A stretch of DNA of 64,000 nucleotides, taken from contig JBIOTP010000097.1 of assembly GCA_044865965.1 (NCBI GenBank), positions 1 through 64,000 of the forward strand. The letters run 5' to 3'. This DNA comes from Solirubrobacter sp044865965. GTDB taxonomy: Bacteria > Actinomycetota > Thermoleophilia > Solirubrobacterales > Solirubrobacteraceae. How positions within the stretch are numbered: position 1 is the stretch's first letter; the number at the start of each line of letters is the position of its first letter. The translations under genes were made by a program, and so were the position numbers. The notes below the pieces were generated by a model. It ran no database searches, was not told the origin of the DNA, and worked only from the letters and a program-made list of their open reading frames with translations. Positions 56,005 to 64,000 of the stretch are shown here, piece after piece.

Positions 56005-57407
56005 CAGCGCGCCTGCCCGTCGGTCGAGAGCTGCTGGGTCCCCGGCACGTTCCCCGTCACCGTCTTGCCGACCAGGTAGGGCTCGTTGCCGGACTCGCAC
56101 TCGCGCGGCTGGCCGGGGGCCGCGGTGTTCGGGTACGGGTTGAGGTGGACGTGGTTCTCCTCGTTGGGCCCGTTGGCGGGCGCCGACGAGGGACCGCCCT
56201 CGTTGTTGGGCCCCTGCGGCGTGGCGACGATGATGAACCGCTGCCAGGTGCCGTTGCGGTCGCCCTCGCTCAGCAGCGAGGAGATGTTGCGGAACCAGAG
56301 CGTGACGTAGTTGCAGTCGATCTGGGCCGGCGCGAGGTACTGCAGCGTCGGGTCGAGCGCCTTCACCGCCTCGGTCGTGGACCTGATGCCGCGCGGCACC
56401 AGCGGGTCGTTGGAGAACGTCCGCAGCTCGTCCAGCAGCGACGCCAGCCGGCGGTTGAGCGGCGGCGTGCGCGGCAGCACCGCGATGCCGGTGCCGAGCG
56501 CGTCGGCCAGCGGCGGCGCCGCCGAGCGCAGCGCGCGCACGCCCGGCCGCAGATCGCGGAACAGGCCCTCGGTGTTGGCCAGGAACGGGCGCTGCTGCGG
56601 GAAGTCGCGCACGCCGGCGTCGAGCGCCGGCCGGCCCTTGGTGATCGAGTCCTGGATGAACGGCCGCGCGACGACGCGCAGCGACGCCATCGTCGCGTCG
56701 AGGTTGTCGAACAGCGACGCCTGGTCCTCAGACGCGGGCGCGACGATCTGCGCCGCGTCGCCCAGCTCGTCCACGAAGCGGCGCAGGTTCGTGTCCCGCG
56801 ACGACAGGTTCTGCATCACGGGCACGAGGTCCCGCAGCAGCGGCCGGAAGGCGCCGATCGCGGTGTTGATCGACTCGCCGCGGCCGGAGAGCGCGGTCCC
56901 GAACCCCTCGAGGTTCGTGCGCGCCGCCTCGCGCGTGGGCTCGTCGAACATGTTCAGGAACTCGTCCAGCTCGACCGGCTGCGGTCGCGCCGCACGGAGG
57001 GGGATCGTGTCGCCGTCCTGGAAGGTCTCCGTCGACGTCCCGCGCGTGACCTCGATGAACTTCAGCCCGAGCGCGGAACGCGGGCGGACGATGAACGTCG
57101 AGTCCTTCGGCAGCGGCCCTGCCTCCTTGTCGAGCTTGAGGCCGAGCACCGCGATCACGCGCTTGTCGGGCAGCGTCTTCGGCTTGATCGAGGTGACGGC
57201 GCCGATCCGGCTGCCGCCGACCTTCACGTCGTTGCCGACGACGAGCTGGGCGGCGCTCGGGACCTCGACGTTGACCTGGTAGGTGGGGACGAACGGCAGG
57301 CCCTTGTTGGCGTTGTAGGCCAGGAAGACGGCGACGAGGACGACGAGGATCGTCGCCGCGCCGATCAGCACGGGGTTGCCCGCGATGCCGTAGCCGCGGC
57401 TCCTCAT
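56004..57407 (-). CDS. MCE family protein 3
   Basis: The 467 residues have a membrane helix (VLIGAATILVVLVAVFLAYN), an MCE domain (TYQVNVEVPSAAQLVVGNDV, GGSRIGAVTSI, RSALGLKFIEVTRG) and a helical region, then a compact end with QIDCNYVTLWFRNISSLLSEG. The last pattern is also seen in MceC/D-like proteins. ATG overlaps the upstream stop as ATGA. Confidence 0.93.
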   Translation of the reverse strand: MRSRGYGIAGNPVLIGAATILVVLVAVFLAYNANKGLPFVPTYQVNVEVPSAAQLVVGNDVKVGGSRIGAVTSIKPKTLPDKRVIAVLGLKLDKEAGPLPKDSTFIVRPRSALGLKFIEVTRGTSTETFQDGDTIPLRAARPQPVELDEFLNMFDEPTREAARTNLEGFGTALSGRGESINTAIGAFRPLLRDLVPVMQNLSSRDTNLRRFVDELGDAAQIVAPASEDQASLFDNLDATMASLRVVARPFIQDSITKGRPALDAGVRDFPQQRPFLANTEGLFRDLRPGVRALRSAAPPLADALGTGIAVLPRTPPLNRRLASLLDELRTFSNDPLVPRGIRSTTEAVKALDPTLQYLAPAQIDCNYVTLWFRNISSLLSEGDRNGTWQRFIIVATPQGPNNEGGPSSAPANGPNEENHVHLNPYPNTAAPGQPRECESGNEPYLVGKTVTGNVPGTQQLSTDGQAR

Positions 57408-59050
57408 CGCGGCCCGTCCTTGCCGAACAGGTAGTCGAGCAGCGCGTCGCCGGGCTCCTCCGGCGTCGGCGTGGGCGTCGGCGTGGGCGAGGCGGACGGC
57501 GCCGGCTCGGCCGTGGCGGTCGGCGCGGCGCCCGCGGGCGCGCCCGGCACGGGGACCGGCGGGAGCACGGCGTCCGGCGCCGGCGCGGGCGCGGCCGGCG
57601 CGGGCCGGTCGCCCTTGCGCTTGGCGTGGTGGCGCGTCTTCGCCGTCTTCTGCTTCGCGTGGTGGCGCTTCTTGTGCGCGTGCTTGTGCTTCTTGGCCTT
57701 GGCCTTCTTCGCGCCGTCCAGCCCGAGCGCGCGCGCCAGCGCCCGCGCCGTGGCGGCCAGCACCGGGTCGTCGCCGGTCGCCTTGGAGACGCTCGCCGTC
57801 GCGTTCGCCGACGAGGAGGCGTTCGGGAAGTTCGCGCTGCAGCCCTGGACGGGCCGGACGACGTACGACGAGCACTGGTTGACGATCAGCCCGGCTCGCA
57901 GGTAGTGGCCGAACGCGTCGAACCCGTTGACGGCGGCCACCTGGTAGAAGATGTAATCCATCAGGCGCTCGACGCCGTGCGTCTTCTGGAAGGACTCGAG
58001 GACGTCGGCGGCGGTCGCGCCGACCGGGCGCACGGCGTTGGCGAGCTGGCGCAGGTCGGCGATCACAGGCCGCGCGTCGGTCATCGCCGGAGTGCCGATC
58101 TTCGCGGCGTCGCCGAGCGACTCGACGGCCGGCGTCGCGGCCTGGGAGAACGGGCCCATCCGCCGGATCACCGTGTTGATGTCGGGCGCCACCGGCTGCA
58201 GGTCGGCCAGCACGGGCGTCATCTGGTCCGACAGCGAGCCGAGGCGCTGCATCGTCGGCTTGAGCTCGTCCAGGAACGCCGGCAGGCGCTCGATGTCGCG
58301 CCCGAGGTCCCCGCGGCGCTCGGCGGTCGCCTTGGCGACCTCGCTGGAGTTGCGGATCGCGCCCGCGACGTGACGGCGCTCGCGCGCGAGCGGCGCCAGC
58401 ACGGTGTCCGAGTTGGTCGCGAGGTCCTCGAGCACCTTGTTCTGCGAGGCGAGGATCGCGAGCACGCGGTCGGTCTCCTTGAGCGCCGGGTTGGCGCGCC
58501 GCACGACCGCGTTGAGGTCGGCCCCGCGCCCCGCCAGGCCGGTCCCGAGCTCGTTGAGGATCAGCGACAGCCGCTCGCGCTCCGGCTCGCGCGAGATGTC
58601 GCCGATCAGGTCGATGTCCACGGACTGGCTCGTGTTCTCCACCGGCAGCAGGTACTGGCCCTCGCCGGGCCCGCGCTCGATCTTGCGCAGCGGCGGCGGC
58701 GCCTCGCTGCCGGCGCCCCGCGGCTCGGTCGGCGTGCACTCGACGAAGCGCTCGCCGATCAGGTTCTGCGGGCGCACGATGCAGGACGCGTCGCGCCGGA
58801 AGTCCTGGTAGCCGGGCTGGGAGATCTCGAGCACGACGGCCGCCTTGAAGTCCGGCGTGACGTCGACCTCGGAGATCCGGCCGACCTTGACGCCGGCGAT
58901 CTTGACATCCTCGCCGGGGATCACGAAGCCCGCGTTGTCGAAGATCGCGCGCACCCGGTAGGAGTGGCGCTCGCCCTCGCGGGTGGCGAGGAAGACCACC
59001 GCGGCGGCGGCCGCGAGCGTGACGGCGACAAGTGCGGCGACGCGCATCAT
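57404..59050 (-). CDS. MCE family protein 2, with Lys/His-rich and Pro/Thr-rich tail
   Basis: The 548 residues include a membrane helix (LVAVTLAAAAAVVFLATREG), an MCE domain (YRVRAIFDNAGFVIPGEDVKI, GVKVGRISEV, QNLIGERFVECTP) and a helical region. After two Cys (NQCSSYVVRPVQGC) comes a ~33-residue Lys/His cluster (KKHKHAHKKRHHAK is part) and a Pro/Thr/Ala stretch that could cross the cell wall. The ATG lies in a 4-nt overlap with the upstream stop. Confidence 0.93.
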   Translation of the reverse strand: MMRVAALVAVTLAAAAAVVFLATREGERHSYRVRAIFDNAGFVIPGEDVKIAGVKVGRISEVDVTPDFKAAVVLEISQPGYQDFRRDASCIVRPQNLIGERFVECTPTEPRGAGSEAPPPLRKIERGPGEGQYLLPVENTSQSVDIDLIGDISREPERERLSLILNELGTGLAGRGADLNAVVRRANPALKETDRVLAILASQNKVLEDLATNSDTVLAPLARERRHVAGAIRNSSEVAKATAERRGDLGRDIERLPAFLDELKPTMQRLGSLSDQMTPVLADLQPVAPDINTVIRRMGPFSQAATPAVESLGDAAKIGTPAMTDARPVIADLRQLANAVRPVGATAADVLESFQKTHGVERLMDYIFYQVAAVNGFDAFGHYLRAGLIVNQCSSYVVRPVQGCSANFPNASSSANATASVSKATGDDPVLAATARALARALGLDGAKKAKAKKHKHAHKKRHHAKQKTAKTRHHAKRKGDRPAPAAPAPAPDAVLPPVPVPGAPAGAAPTATAEPAPSASPTPTPTPTPEEPGDALLDYLFGKDGPR

Positions 59051-60393
59051 GGCCCCGGCGGCACCTGGCTCGGGTCGCAGTCGAGGTTGCCGCCGCTGTC
59101 GCGGAACGGCGCCGAGCCGTCGGGCGGGGCCTGGCTGGCGGCGCCCGGGCAGCGGCGGAGGTTGTTCAGCGACAGGCCCGCCAGCCGCAGCGCCGGCGCG
59201 AGCGGCGAGAGCTCCTGGTTGCCGGCCGGCGTGTCGCGGAACTGGAACGCGTTGAAGATCGGCTGGATCCGCGCGTAGTGGCCGTTGGCGTCGTAGTTCG
59301 CGGCGCCGACGCCGAAGTCACGGAACCAGGCGGTGAGCTCGGGGATGTAGGGCCGGAGGAACTCGAGCACCGGCTGGCTCCGGCGCAGCGCGCCGGTGGC
59401 GTCGCGGAACGCCGGCGTGGCGACCCTCTGCAGGCCGGGGAGCTTGCGCGTGGCCTCGACGAGGTCGTTGTCGGAGCCCGGGCGGCGGATCAGCGTGCGC
59501 AGGTCGGCGATCGTCGGCTTCGCGTCGTGCAGCAGCGGGCGCAGGTCGCGCAGGAACGGCTCGAGGTCCTTGGTCGCCGGCTTGGACTCCGCGACCAGCG
59601 GGTCGAGGTCGTCGAGCGTCGCGCGCAGGTTCACGAACGTCGTGTTGGCGCGCCTGAGCGTCGTCGGCAGCAGGCGCAGCGCCTCCGACAGCGCGCGGTT
59701 CTCGGCGGCGATCGCGCCGGTGGTGGCGTCGGTGTTGCCGACCAGGTCGGCGAGGTCGTCGCGGCGCTCGGCGATCGCCGTCACGGCGCGCGAGGACTCC
59801 ACGATGAAGTCGGTCAGCGCGCCCTCGTCGGCCGTCGTCTCGTTCACCAGCCGTCGCGCGCTGGACAGCAGCGGGTTGAAGTACTTCGCCGACTCGCCGG
59901 CCTCCTCGCCCTTGCCGGAGTACTGGGTCGCGAAGCCCTTGATCACGCCCTGGAGGTCGCGGCGCGCCTTCGGGTCCAGCGTGTTGAAGATCTCGTCGAG
60001 GTCGACCGCGGTGGTCGTCGAGGCGGTGGTGAGCGTGGCCTGGTCGGCGAGCCGGCGGTTCGGGGCCGGGCCGGGCGTGAGCGCGACGTAGCGGTTCGCG
60101 ATGCCCGACAGCGACGTGAGGCGGATGACCGCCTGGGTCCCCTCGCGCAGCGGCGCGTAGGGCTCCTTGACCGAGATCTTGACCGCGGCCTGGTTGTTCG
60201 AGGTCAGCGCGATCCCCTTCACGCTGCCCACGGCGCGCCCGCCGACCTGGACGTTGTCGCCCTTCACGAGCTGCCCGGCGTTCTCGAAGATCAGCGTGTA
60301 CTCGTGGCCGCCGCCGCGCATCAGCAGCAGGTAGACCGCGAGCACCGCAACGAGTACGAGGCCGCCGAGGGCGGCCACCCGGGCCACCTGCAC
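59047..60393 (-). CDS. MCE family protein 1 (MceA position)
   Basis: The 448 residues start at a GTG. Membrane helix (LGGLVLVAVLAVYLLLM), MCE domain (YTLIFENAGQLVKGDNVQVGG, RAVGSVKGIAL, TSLSGIANRYVALTPG), then a helical lipid-channel region and a Cys-containing end (NNLRRCPGAASQ). No lipobox is present in any of the six proteins, unlike mycobacterial MceE. It starts 3 nt after the ATPase stop. Confidence 0.93.
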   Translation of the reverse strand: MQVARVAALGGLVLVAVLAVYLLLMRGGGHEYTLIFENAGQLVKGDNVQVGGRAVGSVKGIALTSNNQAAVKISVKEPYAPLREGTQAVIRLTSLSGIANRYVALTPGPAPNRRLADQATLTTASTTTAVDLDEIFNTLDPKARRDLQGVIKGFATQYSGKGEEAGESAKYFNPLLSSARRLVNETTADEGALTDFIVESSRAVTAIAERRDDLADLVGNTDATTGAIAAENRALSEALRLLPTTLRRANTTFVNLRATLDDLDPLVAESKPATKDLEPFLRDLRPLLHDAKPTIADLRTLIRRPGSDNDLVEATRKLPGLQRVATPAFRDATGALRRSQPVLEFLRPYIPELTAWFRDFGVGAANYDANGHYARIQPIFNAFQFRDTPAGNQELSPLAPALRLAGLSLNNLRRCPGAASQAPPDGSAPFRDSGGNLDCDPSQVPPGP

Positions 60394-60396
60394 GGG

Positions 60397-61236
60397 CTAC
60401 TCCATGCCCAGGGGCCCGCGGGAGGCCCCGGACAAGAACTGGCGGACGAACTGATTGTCGGAGTTGAACAGCTCCTCGGCGGGTCCGGACTCGACGATCC
60501 GGCCCTTCCACAGCACGGCGATGTACTCCGCCACCCGCTTGGCGGACATGATGTCGTGCGTGATCACCACGTAGGCGCCGCCGTTCTCCTCGTGGATCTC
60601 CTTGATGAGCTCGCACAGGAGCGCGGTGCGGACGGGGTCGAGCCCGGAGTCGGGCTCGTCGAAGAGGACGATGTCGGGGTCGAGCACGAGCGCGCGCGCG
60701 AAGCCGGCGCGCTTGCGCATGCCGCCCGAGAGCTCGTTGGGCATCTTGTCGGAGGAGCCCTCTAGCCCGACCTCGCGCAGGCGGCGGTTGACGATCTCGC
60801 CGATCTCGTCGTCGCTCTTGTCGGTGTGCTGGCGCAGGGGGAACGCGACGTTGTCCCACAGGTTCATCGAGCCGAACAGCGCGCCGTCCTGGAACAGCAC
60901 GCCGAACTTCTTGCGCATCTCGAAGAGCTGGTCGTCGGACATGTTCGGGACCGACTCGCCGTGCACCAGCACGTCGCCCTCGTCCGGGTACAGCAGCCCG
61001 ACCATGTGCTTGATGCAGACCGACTTCCCGGTCCCGGACGGCCCGAGGATCATCGAGATCTTGTCCTCGGGGACGCCCATGTTCAGGCCGCGCAGGATCT
61101 TGTTGCGGCCGAACGCCTTGTGGACCTCCACGAACTCGACGGCATCCGGCGCGCCCGAGGGGCGCTTGGCGCCGGTGTGCCACTTGTACTCGTCCTCGTG
61201 CTCGCTGCGCGTGGCCGGCTCGTCGCTCATCGTCAT
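60397..61236 (-). CDS. ABC transporter ATPase of the Mce system (MlaF/Mkl-like)
   Basis: The 279 residues include Walker A GPSGTGKS, signature LSGGMRKRAGFARAL, Walker B IVLFDEPDSGLDP and switch VITHDIMSA. FQDGALFGSMNLWDNVAFPLR is typical of MlaF/Mkl. It powers lipid import through the two MlaE-type permeases. The ATG at 61236 overlaps the permease stop as ATGA; an ATG at 61230 is possible. In mycobacteria the equivalent MceG is encoded away from mce operons; here it is third in the operon. Confidence 0.96.
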   Translation of the reverse strand: MTMSDEPATRSEHEDEYKWHTGAKRPSGAPDAVEFVEVHKAFGRNKILRGLNMGVPEDKISMILGPSGTGKSVCIKHMVGLLYPDEGDVLVHGESVPNMSDDQLFEMRKKFGVLFQDGALFGSMNLWDNVAFPLRQHTDKSDDEIGEIVNRRLREVGLEGSSDKMPNELSGGMRKRAGFARALVLDPDIVLFDEPDSGLDPVRTALLCELIKEIHEENGGAYVVITHDIMSAKRVAEYIAVLWKGRIVESGPAEELFNSDNQFVRQFLSGASRGPLGME

Positions 61237-62030
61237 CCTCCGATGGGCGCGCGTGGGTTCGCGCCCCAGAACAGCTGCGTGCCCAGCATCCCGATCAGGT
61301 GCACGAGCACGATGTTCAGCACCATGGACTTCGCGGTGGCGGTTCCCACCCCGACCGGGCCTCCGCTCGCCGTGTAGCCGTAGTAGCACCCGACCAGCAC
61401 GATCACGGTGGCCATCGCCATCCCCTTGATGACGCTGTACAGCAGGTCCGGTGGGTTCTGGAACATCCAGAAGATCAGCGAGTAGCCGCCGCTGGACACC
61501 TCCCCGATCTGCTGCACCACCGCGACGTAGGAGGCGAGGAAGCCGGCGCCGATCCCGGCCAGGTAGACGAACGGCAGCACCATCCACGACGCGAGCAGCC
61601 GCGTCGCGCACAGGAACGTGATCGACGGCACGCCCATCACCTCGAGCGCGTCGATCTCGTCGGAGATCCGCATCGAGCCGAGCTCGGCGACGATCCCGGT
61701 CCCCACCTTCGCCGACATCATGTAGCCGAACGCGTACGGGATCAGCTCGCGCAGGTCGCACCAGGCGGCGAACACGCCGGCGTACGCGGGGGCCCCGGTG
61801 GCGCGGTTGAAGTACGCCGCCTCGATCCCGCACTGCAGCCCGATGATGAACGTCAGGCCCCAGATCACGAGCGTCGAGGACAGGATCAGGACGCCGGCCT
61901 GGCGGAGCGCCTCGCCGAAGTAGCGGAACACGCGCAGGCCGAACACCTGGCCGAAGACGCGCCCGCAGAACTGGACGATCTCCCCGAAGGAGGCGAACCA
62001 GTCGCGCGGTACGGCGAGCCACTCGTTCAT
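61233..62030 (-). CDS. MlaE/YrbE-family permease B
   Basis: The 265 residues have about five hydrophobic segments and the MlaE hallmark GTGIVAELGSMRISDEIDALEVMGV in the cytoplasmic loop (coupling helix with the EL...EE pattern). The C-terminal SGGPVGVGTATAKSMVLNIVL is conserved in YrbEB. ATG overlaps permease A stop as ATGA. Confidence 0.95.
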   Translation of the reverse strand: MNEWLAVPRDWFASFGEIVQFCGRVFGQVFGLRVFRYFGEALRQAGVLILSSTLVIWGLTFIIGLQCGIEAAYFNRATGAPAYAGVFAAWCDLRELIPYAFGYMMSAKVGTGIVAELGSMRISDEIDALEVMGVPSITFLCATRLLASWMVLPFVYLAGIGAGFLASYVAVVQQIGEVSSGGYSLIFWMFQNPPDLLYSVIKGMAMATVIVLVGCYYGYTASGGPVGVGTATAKSMVLNIVLVHLIGMLGTQLFWGANPRAPIGG

Positions 62031-62833
62031 CGGATGTTGAGGATGTCGGGGTGGGTGGCCAGCAGCGTCTGCGTGAACACGTAGTTGAACGCGAACACGC
62101 CGAGCGTGGAGATCACGACCGCCTGGTTGACGGCGCGGCCCACGCCCTCCGCGCCGCCGGACGCCGTCATGCCCTTGTAGCAGCAGACCACGGCGATGAT
62201 GGCGCCGAACAGCGTGCACTTGAGGACCGAGCCCCAGAGGTCCGGGATCGACGCGTTGGTGAGCAGGTTCGCGACGAACGGGCCGACCGGCTGCTGGTTG
62301 ACCGCGTTGGCGACGAGCCCGCCGAAGATGCCGAACAGCACGGCGTAGACGTCGAACAGGCCGGTGACGACCATCAGCGCGAGGAAGCGCGGCACCACGA
62401 GATTCTTCACCGGGTCGACGCCGAGCACCTGCAACGCGTCGAGCTCCTCGCGGATCTTGCGGGCGCCCAGGTCGGCGGTGATCGCCGTCCCGGCCACGCC
62501 GGCGAGCACGATCGCGGTCACGAACGGGGCGAACTCGCGGATGCTCGCCAGCACGAAGAACCCGCCGAGGCGGTCGTTGGCGCCGAACAGCGTAAGGAAG
62601 TTCGAGGCCTGCAGCCCGGGCGCCGCGTAGCCGAACGCGATCGTCGAGACCACGAGCGGGAACCAGCACAGCCGCAGCGCGAACAGGAACTGCTGGACGA
62701 ACTCGTTGCCGTAGGGGTAGGGCGGGCGCAGGGCCGAGACGATCGTCTTGCCCGTGAGGATCATCATGTCGCCCACTTCCTCGAGCAGGCTCTTGGCCGG
62801 TAGGAACGCTCGATCGGCGACGCTGCGAACCAC
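62027..62833 (-). CDS. MlaE/YrbE-family permease A
   Basis: The 268 residues have about five hydrophobic segments and the coupling motif TAITADLGARKIREELDAL with VLGVDPVKNLVVPRFLAL. Together with permease B it forms the transmembrane part of the Mce lipid importer. First gene of the 12-gene operon. I choose the GTG at 62833 because GGGGAG lies 6-7 nt upstream; an in-frame GTG at 62845 is possible. Confidence 0.94.
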   Translation of the reverse strand: MVRSVADRAFLPAKSLLEEVGDMMILTGKTIVSALRPPYPYGNEFVQQFLFALRLCWFPLVVSTIAFGYAAPGLQASNFLTLFGANDRLGGFFVLASIREFAPFVTAIVLAGVAGTAITADLGARKIREELDALQVLGVDPVKNLVVPRFLALMVVTGLFDVYAVLFGIFGGLVANAVNQQPVGPFVANLLTNASIPDLWGSVLKCTLFGAIIAVVCCYKGMTASGGAEGVGRAVNQAVVISTLGVFAFNYVFTQTLLATHPDILNIR

Positions 62834-62902
62834 GAATCTCCCCACTCCAGAGACGGCGCCGGACGACCCGACGCTCCGTCATCCCGGGCAACAGGGCCCG
62901 AA

Positions 62903-62931
62903 GGTTATGCCACGGCGTATCGCTGTCTCAA
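62903..62931 (-). promoter_or_regulatory. Promoter of the mce operon
   Basis: TTGAGA (62931-62926) and ATAACC (62908-62903) are spaced by 17 nt on the minus strand (CATAAC gives 16 nt). The predicted start near 62896 leaves a ~60-nt leader before the first permease. Confidence 0.55.
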
Positions 62932-62947
62932 ACGAGAACCGTCGCCG

Positions 62948-63517
62948 TTACTTGCGCAAACGGGCGAGGAGAATGACGTCGACGCGCCTGCCCCGTTCCA
63001 GGTTGCGGGCGCGCATGATGCCCTCCTCCTGGAAGCCGAGCGACCGCGCGAGCGCCCGCGCGGCGGCGTTGTCCGGCGTCGTCATCACCTCGATCCGCTC
63101 GAGCTCGAGCGCCTCGAACGCCCAGGTGACCAGCAGCCCGACGGCCGTGCGTCCGACGCCGCGGCCGCGCGCTGCGCGCACCACCCAGTAGCCCAGCTCG
63201 GCGCGCCGGTGATGCCAGGCGAAGCTGTGCAGCATCACGTGGCCGAGGAACGGCCGGCCGGTCGCGTCGGTGATCGCGAGCCCGAGGTACCGGCCGCGGG
63301 CGCGCAGCCGCGCCAGGCGCGCGATGTAGCGCCGCGCCTCGAGCTCGTCCGGGTCCTCCTCGGCGCCGACGTTGACCCCGAGCGCGGGGTCGTCCCTGAA
63401 CGCCGCCGCGAACGGCGCGGCGTCGCGGGCGCGCATGCGCCGCAGCGCGACGCCGTCTCGCTGCAGGTGGTCGGGGACTTCGATGTAACGTCGCCGAATG
63501 TTCACCGCCGCGTCCAT
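62948..63517 (-). CDS. GNAT-family acetyltransferase (RimJ/RimL-like)
   Basis: The 189 residues contain the acetyl-CoA-binding run RAARGRGVGRTAVGLLVTWAFEAL and ERIEVMTTPDNAAARALARSLGFQEEG, the standard pattern of the RimJ/RimL N-terminal acetyltransferase group. VALRRMRARDAAPFAAAFRDD marks its start. The acceptor is unknown: protein N-termini, or a small amine. Upstream of the mce promoter on the same strand but probably separate. Confidence 0.93.
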   Translation of the reverse strand: MDAAVNIRRRYIEVPDHLQRDGVALRRMRARDAAPFAAAFRDDPALGVNVGAEEDPDELEARRYIARLARLRARGRYLGLAITDATGRPFLGHVMLHSFAWHHRRAELGYWVVRAARGRGVGRTAVGLLVTWAFEALELERIEVMTTPDNAAARALARSLGFQEEGIMRARNLERGRRVDVILLARLRK

Positions 63518-63614
63518 CGCGACGCCTCGTCCCGGCGACCACCGGCGGTGAACATGGCAGGCGAAACCCTACTTACGCGAGGCTACCCCGGCCGCTGGTA
63601 ACGTCGCCGGTCGC

Positions 63615-64000
63615 ATGAGAGGTGTCCTCGCGGTCGGCGTGCTCGCGGCGCTCGCCGCCGGCTGCGGCGGCAAGCGCCAGGACGCCGACGAGCCGAGCGG
63701 CTCGTTCCGCGTCGAGATCGTCAGCGCGTCGTTCCCGGCGCGCCAGCACGTCGCCGAGCCGGTCGCGCTGCGCCTGCGCGTGCGCAACCTCGACTCGCGC
63801 ACGCTCGACAGCGTGGCCGTCACGGTCGAGACGGCCCCCGCCCGCCGCGGCGACGCCCCGATCGCGTTCGGCCAGCACGAGAGCGACGCCCGCCTGGCCG
63901 ACTCCGGCAAGCCGATCTGGGTGCTCGACGAGGGCCCGCAGCGTGGCGACACCGCGATGGTCAACACCTGGTCCGCCGGCGCCCTGCGCCCGGGCGCGAC
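63615..64000 (+). CDS. Lipoprotein, N-terminal part (cut by right edge)
   Basis: 128 complete codons from the ATG at 63615 and no stop before the window ends. The signal peptide ends with lipobox LAAGC (Cys ~17). The rest looks beta-rich (FRVEIVSASFPARQHVAEPVALRLRVRNLDSRTLDSVAVTV), like an immunoglobulin-type domain. TAACGT lies 10 nt before the ATG (63599-63604). Function unknown. Confidence 0.85.
   Translation, partial: MRGVLAVGVLAALAAGCGGKRQDADEPSGSFRVEIVSASFPARQHVAEPVALRLRVRNLDSRTLDSVAVTVETAPARRGDAPIAFGQHESDARLADSGKPIWVLDEGPQRGDTAMVNTWSAGALRPGA

Overview
The window comes from a very GC-rich actinobacterium, most likely a member of Thermoleophilia/Solirubrobacterales (a Conexibacter- or Solirubrobacter-like organism). 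That assignment is inference. It rests on the very high GC content with G/C at third codon positions, an actinobacterial mIHF-type nucleoid protein, a full six-protein mce lipid-import operon, Rv1264-like adenylate cyclases and many apparently leaderless genes. No rRNA, tRNA, CRISPR array, prophage or transposase gene was seen.

Layout. 1-3.1 kb: a cut-off MmpL transporter with its TetR regulator, and folB-folP for folate synthesis. 3.1-5.8 kb: two tiny ORFs, an EamA exporter divergent from an Lrp regulator, two small unknown genes and a large inverted-repeat element. 5.8-11.4 kb: an adenylate cyclase-tilS-hpt-ftsH operon. 11.4-12.9 kb: a phasin-like / histone-H1-like / SCP2-like trio. 13.1-16.5 kb: a multidomain cell-wall hydrolase and an unknown gene. 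16.5-22.8 kb: sirtuin, a split and re-ordered beta-oxidation enzyme pair, a PadR-SRPBCC pair, dienelactone hydrolase, an RTX-like secreted protein and an acyl-CoA dehydrogenase. 22.9-30.5 kb: small proteins, a Ca2+/H+ antiporter, an LprG-like lipoprotein, a secreted glucuronyl-epimerase-like protein and an ArsA-type ATPase with its neighbours. 30.5-36.2 kb: NAD(P)H-FMN reductase and YceI under a TetR with twin operators, a MoxR/VWA pair and a secreted TAP-type peptidase. 36.4-40.2 kb: a second cyclase, then a TPP riboswitch driving a thiamine/HMP transporter whose permease and binding protein are fused. 40.1-45.1 kb: an AlkA-like glycosylase, a putative ceramide/sphingolipid locus (serine palmitoyltransferase, GNAT-type ceramide synthase, fatty acid hydroxylase) and mIHF. 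45.2-47.2 kb: VOC, CHRD and two unknown genes. 47.4-62.9 kb: one 12-gene operon for an Mce transporter. 62.9-64 kb: a GNAT and a cut-off lipoprotein.

How the genes work together. Membrane lipid handling is a recurring theme: the mce operon with its own ATPase and an MMPL partner, the ceramide locus, beta-oxidation genes and the phasin/SCP2 trio. Translational coupling by ATGA, GTGA or TGATG overlaps is the rule inside operons.

Regulatory signals. Many genes carry a TANNNT (often TAGNNT) hexamer 6-9 nt before the start codon, which implies leaderless mRNAs. In four places the TAG stop of the preceding gene is itself the first half of that hexamer. The window also has several in-frame tandem repeats (60 bp in tilS, 39 bp in the AlkA-like gene, 24 bp in the MMPL gene).

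No gene-free stretch exceeds 300 bases. The largest are 44473-44771 (terminator, promoter and mIHF leader), 12881-13152 (palindrome and promoter), 5365-5631 (inverted-repeat element) and 11195-11411 (promoter and leader).
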